DNA of 64,000 nucleotides from Tubiluchus corallicola (taxonomy: Eukaryota > Priapulida > Priapulimorpha > Priapulimorphida > Tubiluchidae), in assembly GCA_030141605.1 (NCBI GenBank), contig JAQGDQ010000085.1:558001-622000 (forward strand), in the 5' to 3' direction. Made by a program: the position numbers and the translations under genes. Of this stretch, positions 49,701 to 59,866 are shown one piece after another (within the stretch, counting starts at the first letter, position 1; every line of letters begins with the position of its first letter). The notes beneath the pieces were generated by a model. That model saw nothing but the letters and a program-made list of their open reading frames with translations. It did not search any database and was not told the DNA's origin.

Positions 49701-51505
49701 GGGAAATTTATTGCAAGTTTTGACCAACCAGAGAACATTTGTGGTGTTATAGCTGGTCTCGTTCAAAATCACATGATTGGTATTTTTACGCATTGAAAGA
49801 ATTATGTTGCGTTTACAAAAATTTGAATTTTTTTCAAGTTCGTTTATTACTCACTGTTTGGTGTTACTTCAGTGTTGCAAAATGTACTCTTTCAATGCAT
49901 TTGCTATAGTAAATTTAGTTGTGTGGTGTGGTGTGTTGTAAGTGGGGTGCTGGATGGTTGTGTGGTGTGGTGTGTGTTGTTGTTGTGAGTTTATGCCCAA
50001 ATTTATTTTACTATACTATAGTAAATACTGTACTGCATTGCAAGGGCTTTCTTTAGTTTTTTTTAGTCATGTAACATTGTTTTTTAAGGAGAACATAGTC
50101 GAATGGGTAAAGACCCTGAGAGCGTTAATGTGCAAATCAAAACTGCAAGTGGCTGATTTGAAATGTGTGCTTACCGCTGCAGGCAACCTGCCATCTAGTG
50201 GGCTCATTGGACATTTGCTGCTACTTTTCATGGTCTCTTCACATGGGGGAACAAAAGTTGCAAGTGAAATTTTGAAAATGGTGTGTAAATTTTGTTTGGT
50301 TTGAAAATTTGAGCACATTTTTAACATGTGGAATGTCAATGTCATTTTTCTCAGCTGCAGAGTAATCTAGGAAGTTGATGCCACTGGGGTAGGATATGGG
50401 TCAAATTCGAATTCTATTGACTTCTGGATCAGTTGATGCATATCACAACATTTTATGATGTTTCAATGATCAAAGATCCACGTATAACAAGTCTAAAGTG
50501 CTGTTATATTCCTACCCCTGGACTGCAGGCAACTAATAAACATAGGCCAAGGTATCAGACACTAACATTCAGTGACACGTTTTAATTTAATCGCATGTGA
50601 TATGACAGTGGTTGTGTTTTTCACAGAGATTTAGTAGTTTGGTAACATATGATTTTAAGTGAAAAAACTTTTTGCAGTACTCTCACATATGTTGATGTCA
50701 TGGAGGCAACTGTGCACCTCTACTGAGGACTTTATAGTTTAAAAAGACTGTTTTGTCAGTTTTCACAAAGAGCACAAAAATTTGCCTTACATTGTTTCTT
50801 TGAATCCTTTTATGCTGTTTGTTTCTTTTGAAATGTTTGAGTAAAATACTATGTATCTTGAAATGGATTATGTCGCTTTGCTCTCACTAATTAGTTAAAC
50901 TCGCTTTGACTTGTGCATCGCTGTTCGCTTTGCTTATGCTCATTTTGATCTTTCTCTCTCCCTCTCCCTCTCCCTCTCCCCCTCTCCCCCTCCCTCCCTC
51001 CCTCGCCTCTCTTGCTCTCTCTCGCCTCTCTTGCTCTTGCCTCTCTTGCTCTTTCGCTCTCTTTCTCTCTCTGTGCCCTCTCTCATTGAAACAAAAATTG
51101 CGTGCCTAAAGATCTGTGACAGTAATAAAGTCGGAAATACGAATGTCTAGTGGCCATACTGTAAGGCACAATGATTAGACGATATAAATAAACTTTGTTT
51201 GATATGGCGTGGCTTTCGAGTTCTAGCATGGATATATACATTTACACTTTTTTGCTCCGTTATTGTTAGATACTCGACTAGTTTTAGGTGAACAGTAATA
51301 TTTTTCACAGGTTATACCTACAGAGAACCCGCAGCAACAGTTGATTTGTGTACTGGATGTTCTAGAATACGCTCTGAAAGCAGGTATCAGTAATCAACAA
51401 GTTGATTTCAAGTCCCGTCTGCTGGCAGTGGAAAGCTCCGGGTGCCTTGACCACGCCTCTCAGAAGCGTGTGAGGAGAATGTATGCAGAGGAAGGTAAAA
51501 AATGA
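37791..51505 (+). CDS. Unidentified helical protein, 8 exons
   Basis: I do not recognise this gene. The exons are 37791-37883, 38477-38753, 39712-39857, 40432-40584, 41558-41627, 43869-44026, 50089-50280 and 51311-51494 (or to the TGA at 51503-51505). All have consistent GT-AG borders and phases, which strongly supports a real gene. ATG 37791 follows an in-frame TAA. The protein is leucine-rich, with no signal peptide, and is predicted mostly helical in a HEAT/ARM-like manner. A basic linker (SAKRSRRPSCKR) lies near residues 80-92 and an acidic patch (EQNDDD) follows. No catalytic motif is seen. If the last exon reads through its GTAAAA, the protein ends EEGKK at 428 residues and an AATAAA follows at 51635. 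Otherwise it continues beyond the window. Intron 6 is 6.1 kb. Confidence 0.8.
43357..43505. repeat. Two-copy tandem repeat
   Basis: A segment of about 69 bp (43357-43425, containing TTATTCACTCTATCACATAG) is repeated with roughly 85% identity at 43441-43505, in intron 5 of the unidentified gene. No function is visible. Confidence 0.6.
44051..46010. repeat. Minisatellite-bearing block, copy A (tandem duplication)
   Basis: The block begins CTAGCCAAACCCCAC and ends with an AT-rich TATATATA...CCAAGAATATTAATATAAGAG tail. A minisatellite of 5-8 bp CACCACAC/CACACCATA-type units fills 44100-45060 and shows a higher-order period of about 60-90 bp. It is followed by a CACCTCACGTGGTG palindrome, a GATGAT microsatellite (45086-45103), a CRE-like TGACGTCA (45398-45405) and a GC-rich pocket (45560-45870). 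Copy B follows directly. Both lie in intron 6 of the unidentified gene. No coding function is claimed. Confidence 0.85.
46011..47650. repeat. Minisatellite-bearing block, copy B (tandem duplication)
   Basis: It has the same start, order of parts and tail as copy A, but a shorter minisatellite (46060-46690). The non-repetitive parts look well over 90% identical by eye, with scattered substitutions and small indels. The duplication is therefore fairly recent, and length change is concentrated in the array. Its CRE-like site is at 47029-47036. Confidence 0.85.
47750..48356. mobile_element. hAT-type MITE in intron 6
   Basis: The left end TAGGCCTGTAATGATACA and the right end, in reverse complement TAGTGCAGTAACGATACA, form a terminal inverted repeat. 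An octamer pair flanks it, ATGCTAGC at 47742-47749 and ATGCTAGT at 48357-48364 (7 of 8 match). Subterminal GATACAAT/ATATCGT-type motifs resemble a widespread hAT group. At 607 bp with no open frame, it is non-autonomous. Confidence 0.7.
49921..49988. repeat. GTGGTGTGG tract near the 3' end of intron 6
   Basis: A G/T-rich tract built of GTGTGGTGTGGTGTG-type units lies about 100 bp upstream of exon 7. It is the reverse complement of the CACCACACC minisatellite at the start of the same intron. Confidence 0.7.
50949..51081. repeat. CT-rich microsatellite before exon 8
   Basis: An uninterrupted pyrimidine-rich tract of CTCTCC, CCCTCC and CTCTTG units lies in intron 7, about 230 bp before the exon 8 acceptor. 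The open frames across it are low-complexity artefacts. Confidence 0.85.
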
Positions 51506-52439
51506 ATTTTGAGTTGTTTAAGGTAAGTGAACAAGTAAATGGTTTTATGCACAGAGCATGAGGAATTTGGGTAACATTGCTGTTGAAAATATAGCTATGT
51601 TCCATGGAACCTTGGTGTGTAGGTATTTGTAAACAATAAATCTGCATTTCAGCAAATGTCTTCAGCATTTACAGACGATTAATTAAATGTGTTTTGTCAA
51701 GAAAATATAAAAACTGGTATTCATTTCTTCTCTGAAATTTGTTCAAATGTTAAGTGCATGTGAGTATTAGCATGATGTCAGACATTACAGTCAAGATCGA
51801 CAAGTATCTACGATGCTTTTTTACATAACATATTTAAGCTTGGAATGTACACGTTATGCTTCAGAAACCGTGTTACATAGTTACAGAATAGCAAATTCGT
51901 TCGAACAGCAACATTACACAATAGTATACACCATGTTGCCGATTTAAGACATTCTTTTATTTTTCTTTATAAAAATTATGACATTTTGTTATATTCATTA
52001 GTTTCTGATTCAAGTTTGCTACGTGGAACTTGTTCTTCGAGAAAAAAAAATTACACACCCTGTTTAGCAAGATTTTCGAATTTATGATCAGAGAAACATG
52101 GCTATGCCCTAACCGAAACAACGATGTTATATTAATTATTGCATTTTACGTTTTAAATTCAAGAAATATGCTTTCATATGACTGTGCCTGGTTTAATATT
52201 AATTCAAACAAGGAAATGACAAAATTTCTGGCCAGGTGTCTGATAAAAAATTTACTCATTACCTGCTTGTACATTATATTGTTATGATATATGTAAATTC
52301 AAAAGCAAATTCAAAATTTCACGCACATATGAATTTATATGTGTGTGAAGTAAATTGTTCTTATATCTTGATTAGACGGAAAAACAAGTATTTTTATTGT
52401 CTGTTCTATTTTTTTAGTACCTTGAATTGATGTCTTGTG
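51506..52439. other. Flank of the unidentified gene
   Basis: No gene is seen. AATAAA at 51635-51640 is a candidate polyadenylation signal if the gene ends at 51505. Confidence 0.35.
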
Positions 52440-52640
52440 GTAAACATATGCAATCACACATGTACGCAGGATTAAACAAGGTTACACTGAAAATAAATAT
52501 TACATCACATAAATCATTTAAACCAGTTTGTGGATTATTAGTTCAAACTGGAGGCAGACTGTTCCATAGCTTAATCACAGCTTTATTTCGGAGCAACAAT
52601 AAACACTCCATGGCTTGGCTCTAGCTTTGTTGTAGTGTAT
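52440..52640 (-). mobile_element. Weak non-LTR retrotransposon remnant
   Basis: On the minus strand a short patch RNKAVIKLWNSLPP resembles the WNSLP motif near the end of non-LTR reverse transcriptase ORFs. Nothing else around it is clear, so this is a tentative call. Confidence 0.3.
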
Positions 52641-52989
52641 GGCCGGATCATAAAGTGGCGATGAAAATGTGAAACAGTGGCGATAAACAATTTCCAAACC
52701 TCTATCGTGTGAAAGAACGGTTTTTCTTTTATTTGCGAAGCGCTTTAAGAGAGATTTGTCTTCAAGTCAAAAACCAAATCATAGTAGTAGTAGAAATAAT
52801 AGAGATTGTTTATTGTAGTGTGACATTTTCATTTGCATCAGTAAGAACTTATTGTGATAAAAATATTTGAAAACCCAGCCATTAGGTTTATGAGTATTAC
52901 AATAATTACACGTACATTATTATTATAAAGGAAACTAGTTAGTGCGATAGTATGTGATTAGCAAACATATTGCAAATTTAACCTTTAGT

Positions 52990-53285
52990 GTATACAGCAT
53001 TAAATCAAGCAACCAATGCTATAAAATCTTCCTTCATAATACAACATTTAATATACAGATCATCTCTATAACTATTATAAAGATGACATTCTGTTAAAAA
53101 ATGTTCTTCACTTTCGCCTACATTATATTACAGAAAGTACAAATTCTGTTGTTTAAGTCAATTTGTTGAAACCTGCCAGTTTCTATGTGCAAAGGTAAAA
53201 CACCACACCTAAACTGTGACAACAACGATCGCTGAGGTCTTGTCATGCATAAATTCATATAATACTCTGTGCAAAATTCTAATTT
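52990..53285 (-). mobile_element. Decayed non-LTR retrotransposon ORF2 end
   Basis: The minus strand reads TRPQRSLLSQFRCGVLPLHIETGRF...RICTFCN, then after a stop and frameshift ESEEHFLTECHLYNSYR. This is the 'RSLLAQLRCGILPL..ETGRF..ERxCxxC...ExHFLxxCxxY' zinc-knuckle-like end seen in many invertebrate non-LTR ORF2 proteins. It is a dead fragment. Confidence 0.6.
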
Positions 53286-53704
53286 AAATAGTTTTAATGT
53301 TCTTAATTCGGGTTTATTTTCTACTTCGTATAACTACTCTACCTTATATTTTACTAACGTTTTATTTTTGCAATGGAGGTTGTTAATTATAGTTGTAAAT
53401 TATATGTATTGTGCACAAATCTGAGTAGATCAGACCACATCAGAGACTGTAATAGCCACTTCGCTTAAACAAGAAGCAAGCACATGAATACAAACACATG
53501 TCCCGTTTCATGTTTCGATGTGTTTACACGTGGCGCCATCCGGACGCCTAATAATCTAAAATTAATAGCACGAACTGCTAAAGTGTATTATAAATAAATA
53601 AAGAATTAGGTCACTTGTCTCGATACATGAAGAAAAAGATTTATGTAAAACATTAAAAACGGCCTCATTTGTGCAAGCTGAACACAATTACACAGTATTA
53701 TCGG

Positions 53705-54060
53705 TGTAATCATTACACACGGCCTTAAAGAGGTTAGCATAAGTTTTTCTAATTAGATATGCTAAGAAATGAGATTTTCATTTGTACTTAAATATTAGAT
53801 AATTTAGAGATTTTGTTTTGATTTCTTGAGGAATGGAGTTCCAGATACGTGGGCCTTGATACTTGAGGGAACATTGGGCTTTGCTTGTTTTGTATCTTTT
53901 AACATCAAAATGATTACTTAATGCAAAACCTGTTCGGTAATTGTGCAAAACCAATGGTTCACTCCAGTATTCATTCAATAATTTAGGGAGCATATAAATT
54001 TTAATTTTAAAGTTAAATTTAGCCAATTCCAGGTGCAAATTTTGTCTGGTTATAATACGG
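53705..54060 (-). mobile_element. Decayed non-LTR retrotransposon ORF2 C-terminus
   Basis: An open minus-strand segment of 86 codons carries LPKLLNEYW..HNYRTGFAL and LKYQGPRIWNSIPQEIK. This is the characteristic 'HNTR..., YxGPxIWNSIPxxIK' terminus of jockey/CR1/RTE-type reverse transcriptases. A stop follows and the reading continues degenerately toward 53705. Confidence 0.65.
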
Positions 54061-54189
54061 GATAGTATTTGAGGTCAGCAAAGCATCTAATTTACCGTTT
54101 GTAAACTCCTCCCATGTGCAAAGAATGAGGCACATTTAATGCAAATTTAACCCAATCACAGTTGCCCAATCAACTGGTCTTTAATTAGA

Positions 54190-54530
54190 GTGGTGATCCA
54201 TCTACATGAAACATTTTCTCAGTGCCACTTCTGCCCCAGTGAAGTTCGTATCAGAATGACAGCAGATTTGTCTTATTGGTCATCTCCTTGCAATAAAACA
54301 ATGATAAGCATTCAAAAACAAATCTGTTTCCATTGCGAGAACCACCTCGATGTGAATTGCTCTCAATGCCATACAAGTGAATAATATCCCGTATTGCTTC
54401 AACTCCTTCCTGTGCTCACGTATGAAACATGGGCCAAATAGGTCGCAAGCAGCATAGGTGAATGGAGGCATGGATTCAAAGCAGTCCATTTAAGAATGGA
54501 CCATTTTTGTTCACATGCTGGCTGTTACAC
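54190..54530 (-). mobile_element. BEL/Pao retrotransposon integrase remnant
   Basis: The minus strand encodes the start of a BEL/Pao integrase core: PPFTYAACDLFGPCFIRE, KELKQYGILFTCMALRAIHIEV, a TDLFLNAYHCFIARR patch, then after a stop a degenerate SDTNFTGAEVALRKC. Two internal stops and the lack of flanking pol sequence mark a dead fragment, separate from the larger copy near 60 kb. Confidence 0.7.
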
Positions 54531-54971
54531 CCATTTAGACAAAGATGTGGTTTTTACTACGAACTACAAATTTTATTTCACACATCAAAAAATTCAATAT
54601 CAAACACATTAATAAATTTTAAATAAAATAATTTGAGTAGTGCGAGGTGAGTATATGATCATATGGTCATTAACACACTCGCCTTACTTAAATGAAAAAA
54701 TGATTATAGTTATGCATGCTTCTGTAGATAACTTAATGTAAATAAGGATGAAGTAAATGATGTAATAATAGCAATGGTATAAGAGCAATAAACCTGAAAG
54801 TTGAGAAAGGAAAACATAATATGTAATTACGACTTTGAGTGAGCCTTAAAGAGTGAAAAAAAATTTTAAATAGTTACGAATTTGAATTATGTAATTATCT
54901 GTCAATGCACCATATTACTTGTATGTACAATGATATACATATACACATATATGTACCAATCATCATCATCA
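54531..54971. other. AT-rich spacer
   Basis: No gene or recognisable element is seen. A short ATC microsatellite lies at its right edge. Confidence 0.5.
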
Positions 54972-55151
54972 TTTTTATTCAGCCACAACATTTACCACGT
55001 TTTGATCAGTTAAGGTCATGTTCACGCAACAATCCACCTAAATAGTTTGGACACAACAATCTACCTAAACAGTCCAAACTATGTAGGTGGAATGTTGTGT
55101 GAACATGGCGTTAACTGATCAAAACATTGCAGATGTTATGTCTGAATGAAA
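54972..55151. repeat. Foldback element (long inverted repeat)
   Basis: Arms of about 80 bp, 54972-55052 and 55072-55151, are reverse complements with roughly 85% match, around a 19-bp spacer. They include TTTTGATCAGTTAA and CCATGTTCAC/GTGAACATGG segments. The right half of the left arm (CAACAATCCACCTAAATAGT) is partly repeated in the spacer. The layout fits a MITE or foldback transposon. No coding capacity. Confidence 0.75.
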
Positions 55152-56039
55152 GCCATGTCTTTGCCTAAGTGGGTGTTGGCTGTTATTTTCATTTTAAGAA
55201 ATGTCATTTCCCCATCACTAAACATTGACCAGTTTTATTATAACTCTTTTGAACATTAGAGTAACACAAAAAGTCAACATTCACAAAAATAATGAGTTTT
55301 GCCAGAGTCTGATATTTTCTGGTATGCAACTGATGCCAGCGGTGCCAGGAAATTGATATCTTCCAATAGGAGTGATGAAAGTTGTTAGTGGGACAGATTC
55401 TTTGTGTAATGGTGATTGATGGAATCCCTTTCACCAGTCAAACGTAATGAATTTTTTTTGCTTCTTTAATTCCCCCAATTCCCCCCCCCGGTCACTTCTA
55501 AAGGAGTGACTGCTTGATAAAAGGGCATTTTAGCGTATTTATCAGCGGCCTGAAATCGATTGTCATCGGAATTTTATCTGGAACTATTTTCTCTTCTTTC
55601 CTTCAGTAGGTTCTTTAGGTGGAACTTTCCATTTTAGATGATGTGTTTCTAATTCTTCAAGTTCCTTTTCTAGGAGTGGCACAAGTGACACAGACACTCT
55701 TGACATTTTTTGCTTTCACTGGCACAGCATCTTCACTGAGATATATTTTTGCATTTAGACCAGGCGTTAGTCTTTTTGTAAACCGAACAAGTCCTTGTAG
55801 TTTGCCATCAGCTGGGACCGTGTGTCTAGTACATTTTTTAGTCAGGTTCCTAGCAAAAACTATTGAGCATGATACCATTTTATCCCGTTTTTTACATTGA
55901 CTGCCCTGTTTTGCCGGCTTGTTGGCTACACAAGGTCAAAATGGTTTTTCTTACTACACTTTTTATAAATTCACGTGTTTTATATTTTTTTATCCCTATC
56001 TAGTGTTACATTTCTCTCTTGAAACATTAACCTACGTGT
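55152..56039. other. Unassigned segment
   Basis: No gene is recognised. A minus-strand open frame at 55878-55657 (73 codons, with LQGLVRFTKRLTPGLNAKIYL) looks protein-like and could belong to the retroelement debris next to it, but I cannot name it. Confidence 0.3.
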
Positions 56040-56287
56040 TTTTGCTTCGTTAATACTGAAAACCATTCATGACCAAGAAGGATTGCCCACGAAAACCACT
56101 TCTTTGCAACATAGCTTGAGTTTTTCAGGATTAAGCTTGATATTTTGTTGGTAACATCTCTCTACAAAACTTTCTATCTTCTTGTGATCCTAACTAAGAT
56201 TCTTTGAGAGTTTGCCCTATGCCAACTACCAGCATGTCATCGTGTATGTCAATAGCTCTAATACCTTCTAGTGTTTGGTTGATGCGT
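56040..56287 (-). mobile_element. Ty3/gypsy reverse transcriptase fragment
   Basis: The minus strand reads RINQTLEGIRAIDIHDDMLVVG (the DD of the YxDD catalytic box, with His in place of Ala). After a stop/frameshift, DHKKIESFVERCYQQNIKLN then PEKLKLCCKEVVFVG, the order expected just after the catalytic box in Ty3/gypsy elements. It is short and broken. Confidence 0.7.
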
Positions 56288-56374
56288 CAGATTAATAACC
56301 AATAATATTTTCCAAAGGAATATGCAGTTTGTCCACGCTTTCACACAGCATGTATCAACAACATAACACACAGA

Positions 56375-56565
56375 CATTTATACTACTTGCCGAAGTACAT
56401 CGATGTGCACCTTGTTCTTTCTTTTGTAGCCCCTCACATTCTGGGAAGCTCAGCAGAGAATTGTTGGATGCCACAGGAACTAGCTTATTGTGATACCATG
56501 CACAAATGACAATGGCTTCGGCATTCACAAAATGGTATGAGCTTCTAGGGAGTTTCTTCAACTCT
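56375..56565 (-). mobile_element. piggyBac-like transposase fragment
   Basis: The minus strand reads KKLPRSSYHFVNAEAIVICAWYH then NKLVPVASN, and in a shifted frame a KVHIDVLRQVV patch. This resembles the 'RG..., V..W.DNK.V..LSN ... I.V..P.VV..YN' region of piggyBac transposases. Frames are broken. It directly abuts the Ty3/gypsy scrap, so one element probably inserted near or into the other. Confidence 0.45.
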
Positions 56566-57308
56566 TTCTTTCACTGTTTTTCATAGAGCTCTGCTTTTAT
56601 AATTATAGCACTGAACAAGAAAAAAAAAACATGAATTTCAAACTGGTGACTGGAAAAATTGTTTCCACTATTGCTAAGAATGTTCAAGAAATATGTAGCC
56701 AATTCTTGTTTTCCTGTAACAGCCAAAAGTTTTTGGTTGTTATGTAGAAAATTCTAGCTTCTTGAATTATATTTTTTCATGGTCAACAATATAGGCATAA
56801 AATAGGCAGAGCTTTGTTTTGCAGGTCTAAAATAACTAATGAAACCCCTTCAATTCTTATCAAATATTCTAGTGTTGGTAAAATAAACACATTTGTCTTT
56901 GCTACTCAACATTACAACTTGTACAATGTACATGTATTACATATTCGCTAATGCTAATAGATTCTATTAATTTGCCATGCAAACAAAAAATATTTCACAT
57001 TACATTAAACAGTAATTTCTGTCTTTCCTTAGGGGTTAGGTGTATATCACATACACGTAGCTGTTTGGTGACATGTTGTTACATAGGTGCCATTTGTCTT
57101 GAGCTTTAATTTTAAACATTAGTGGCAAAGTGTTTCCAGTTCAATAAAAAAAGGATAAAACAAAAACGAAGCTACTTCTAGTATGTAAAATTTTAAGAAA
57201 ATTAACATTTCATCACCACTTTAACCAGATTAGAGTAGTATATCTCCTTCAGTGTCCCCAAATTTTGTGTATGGTAAGTTATCTAGTCTTCCCTAAGCTC
57301 TACATGCC
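56566..57308. other. AT-rich spacer
   Basis: No gene or recognisable repeat is seen. Confidence 0.5.
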
Positions 57309-58510
57309 TGCTGAGTGTATCTCGGTTGTCTGCATCACTGGCCAGCAAAGCCGTGAGGCAGTCGTACTTTCTGATAACTTGTCAAACATCTACTCCTATT
57401 TTGCCTACATAATCTTGACAACGTTCCATTAAATGCAAAACAAAAGCTGAAACAAAATAACTGACCAGTGGCATTGTAAGTTCTATGCTAATTATTTAAA
57501 AATAAAAAAGGAATAAAAAGGAAAAAAGTTTTGTTTACAGTTGGTATTGGAGTGTCTGTGTTGTCTGTATCATTGGCATTCCAAAGCCATGAGGCAGTCA
57601 TACCTTCTGATAGCTTATCAATCACCCATTTTATCTTGACGGCATTCCACTATGTGCAAAACAAAAGCTAAAACAAAATAACAGATCAGTGGTGTGCTAC
57701 CTTCTTATAAAAAAACTCCAACAGCATAATTGTGTAGCTTGTATCGTTTAATCTGAAAACAAATAAGATAATTTTATATAATTTTGCTCAATTTTACGGC
57801 CAAATCTAAACCAAATTGATCTAATTAACTTTAACAAACTTTTACGCAAATTATAAAATCTAATCTCTAGTCTTTTTAATAAACAAAGGTTCAAGATTTA
57901 AGAAATTAAGAAATCAACTTACATGATGATCTTCTATAAGTGTAATTATGAAATTATAACAACGAATCAATGAATGACGCTAAACAATCTGTCACTGCAG
58001 TGTGTGAACGCCTGAGTTACTCCAATCTACAGGTAAGTGTACAGGTAAAAGACTGGTCACATGACCTGTTTAAAAGGAAACCAGTTTATAACAGAAAAGA
58101 GGGGCAACACAAGTTTAAATCAGCACAAGTGGATTCGTTGGATCTATGCTAATTGATTGACAATAAAAATAAATGTTAAAGAAAAGAAGTTTTGCTCACA
58201 GTTGGTATTGATGTGCCTGGGTTGTCTGCATCAATGGCATCCCAATGCCATGTACCTTCTGACAACTTGTCGATCACCTATTCTTATTTTGCCAATGCAA
58301 CCTTGACAGTGTTACATTAAATGCAAAAGAAAAGTTAAAACAATGTGACTGATCAACGGCATCATTGTCCGAAAAAAGGAAGAAAAGTAAATCTTGAAAA
58401 AAACTTTTGCTTACAGCTGGTACTGGTGTGTCTAAGCGGTCATACCTTCTGATAGCTCCTTGGTCATCCATTTCAATCTTGCTAATGCAGTTTTGAAACA
58501 GTTACACTAA
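57309..58510 (-). repeat. Four diverged exon-like repeats
   Basis: Copies lie at 57309-57473, 57541-57694, 58201-58360 and 58418-58510. Read on the minus strand, three end at a conserved donor-like CCA[AG]CT|GT[AG]A[AG]C, and two start after an acceptor-like TAG. The peptide reading recurs: CQDYVGKIGVD, QVIRKYDCLTAL, ASDADN in one; DDQGAIRRYDRLDTPVPA in another; RRYDCLMAL and RQVVRRYMAL in the rest. Stops and indels break most copies. They look like tandemly amplified exons of an unknown gene or element, now decaying. I cannot identify the family. Confidence 0.5.
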
Positions 58511-58560
58511 AGCAAAGTGATTGGCCCCTAGTCCTAGGGGTTTATTGTAGGGCTGAACAT

Positions 58561-58622
58561 ATGAAGGGAATAAAAACAAATTATAAAGGGAAACCCTTAT
58601 GATTTGTTTTTATTCCCTTCAT
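58561..58622. repeat. Perfect 21-bp hairpin
   Basis: ATGAAGGGAATAAAAACAAA(T) at 58561-58581 is exactly reverse-complemented at 58602-58622, with a 20-base loop that itself contains an AAGGG/CCCTT mini-stem. It is a very stable cruciform or RNA hairpin. No terminator or miRNA context can be shown. Confidence 0.8.
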
Positions 58623-58689
58623 ATTCCCTTTGTTTTTGTTTCGTTAAGCCAATAGGCATTCACAGTTCTATAAAAAAGAAAACTTTTTT

Positions 58690-59230
58690 TAAAAGCTTTA
58701 AGATATAAAATGTTAATATTATGTCACATACATTTCGATTGCAGGCTGCAGTCATCTTTAGTGTGACAGATTAAACAAACAACAACCAGTTTTATATGCA
58801 GAACCTAAGTACAGAAATTCACCCATTATGTATTTAAGTAAACCAAAAGTTAAATGAATTTAACTGCTTTGCACATTAAGAGAAAGCTTGTTAAGGTTCA
58901 TAAATAAACTGTCTTTGTAGCTCTCAGTTATTTATAAATTTGGTCACGATGCTGAAATTATTAAAATCAGTTTTGTGGCCAGAGGCACAGATATGGTCGA
59001 TGCTAGATTGAGGTAGATTTTTTAATTTCCTTCCAGTTCTAGATAAAATACCCAGATCTTTACATACTGTTACTTTAAAGTGTCGAGATGTTTTGCTATG
59101 GTAAGCAGCATTGCAGCTGCTAAACCGAAATCTATAAACAATAACAGACTGTAAGAATGTGGGTATTTTTGTCTTTAAATAGAAAGAGAGAGCCCACTCT
59201 ATTGCTAGGTTTTAAGATAATGCTTAACTG
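58690..59230 (-). mobile_element. Penelope-like retroelement 3' end (GIY-YIG endonuclease region)
   Basis: The minus strand reads VGSLFLFKDK, then VYRFRFSSCNAAYHSKTSRHF, KVTVCKDLGILSRTGRKLKN and DHICASGHKTDFNNFSIV. This matches the 'VVYKFxCxxCNAxYYGxTxRHxxVRxxEHLGxSxxTGK' endonuclease segment of Penelope-like elements. The motif Tyr-Gly has changed to His-Ser. A stop follows, then a tail with ATGACTGCAGCCTGCAATCG, which resembles these elements' usual 3' sequence. It is 5'-truncated and inactive. Confidence 0.65.
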
Positions 59231-59299
59231 ATTATGGGATAAAATTGCTTAACCATATGACTGAGTTTGTCTTCACTGTGAATCATAACAGGCCGCATT

Positions 59300-59704
59300 T
59301 ACATGAACTATTTTTTAGTTGACCCTTTTTATATTTTACGCACTTCTCCAGCTAGTCTCGGCTGTTTGCGGATTCTATTTCCAGTTACTTTAATCACATT
59401 GCCTCCTTGTCAAACTACCATTTGTGCTGGCTTCTCTATGACCATTTGCATCAATTTGTCTATCACCGTTTACATCATCTCGGTATCAGACTAGACTCGC
59501 ATTCACCCCTGTGTCACCATTTAATCAAATCTTTTCAGAATCTTGTGCACAGTAAAGTCATTCCTAAGTGTGCTTTGTTTTCGTTAAGACAGTTATAGCC
59601 ACATTGTTAATCTCATAAGCATATCCGTTTTTGACAGTTTACAGGGCCGAAGTCGGCTTTTGATTGGTGATTGTACTACAATCAATGTCCGCCATATTCC
59701 AACA
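59300..59704 (-). mobile_element. Partial BEL/Pao LTR (3' LTR)
   Basis: On the minus strand, 160 bp beyond the end of the pol remnant, the sequence starts TGTTGGAATATGGCGGAC, the usual beginning of BEL/Pao LTRs. A TATAAAAAGG box lies near 59330. The end is lost where Penelope-like sequence begins, so the later insertion or a deletion has cut it. Confidence 0.55.
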
Positions 59705-59866
59705 AAATATTGTAGCGTTTTATACGTCATTTCTGTTGAAAAAAAAATAAATAAAAGGGCTATTTTACAAATTTGCATTAAATTATGTAGTTCTAGACTT
59801 TACTAAACACAAAGATTAAGTAAACCTAATTTGGTAATTTTACTAATTTATACTATGTAACACGTT

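Noticed and set aside
50906-51150. Ser/Pro/Leu-rich open frames
   Set aside because: They are translations of the CT microsatellite in intron 7.
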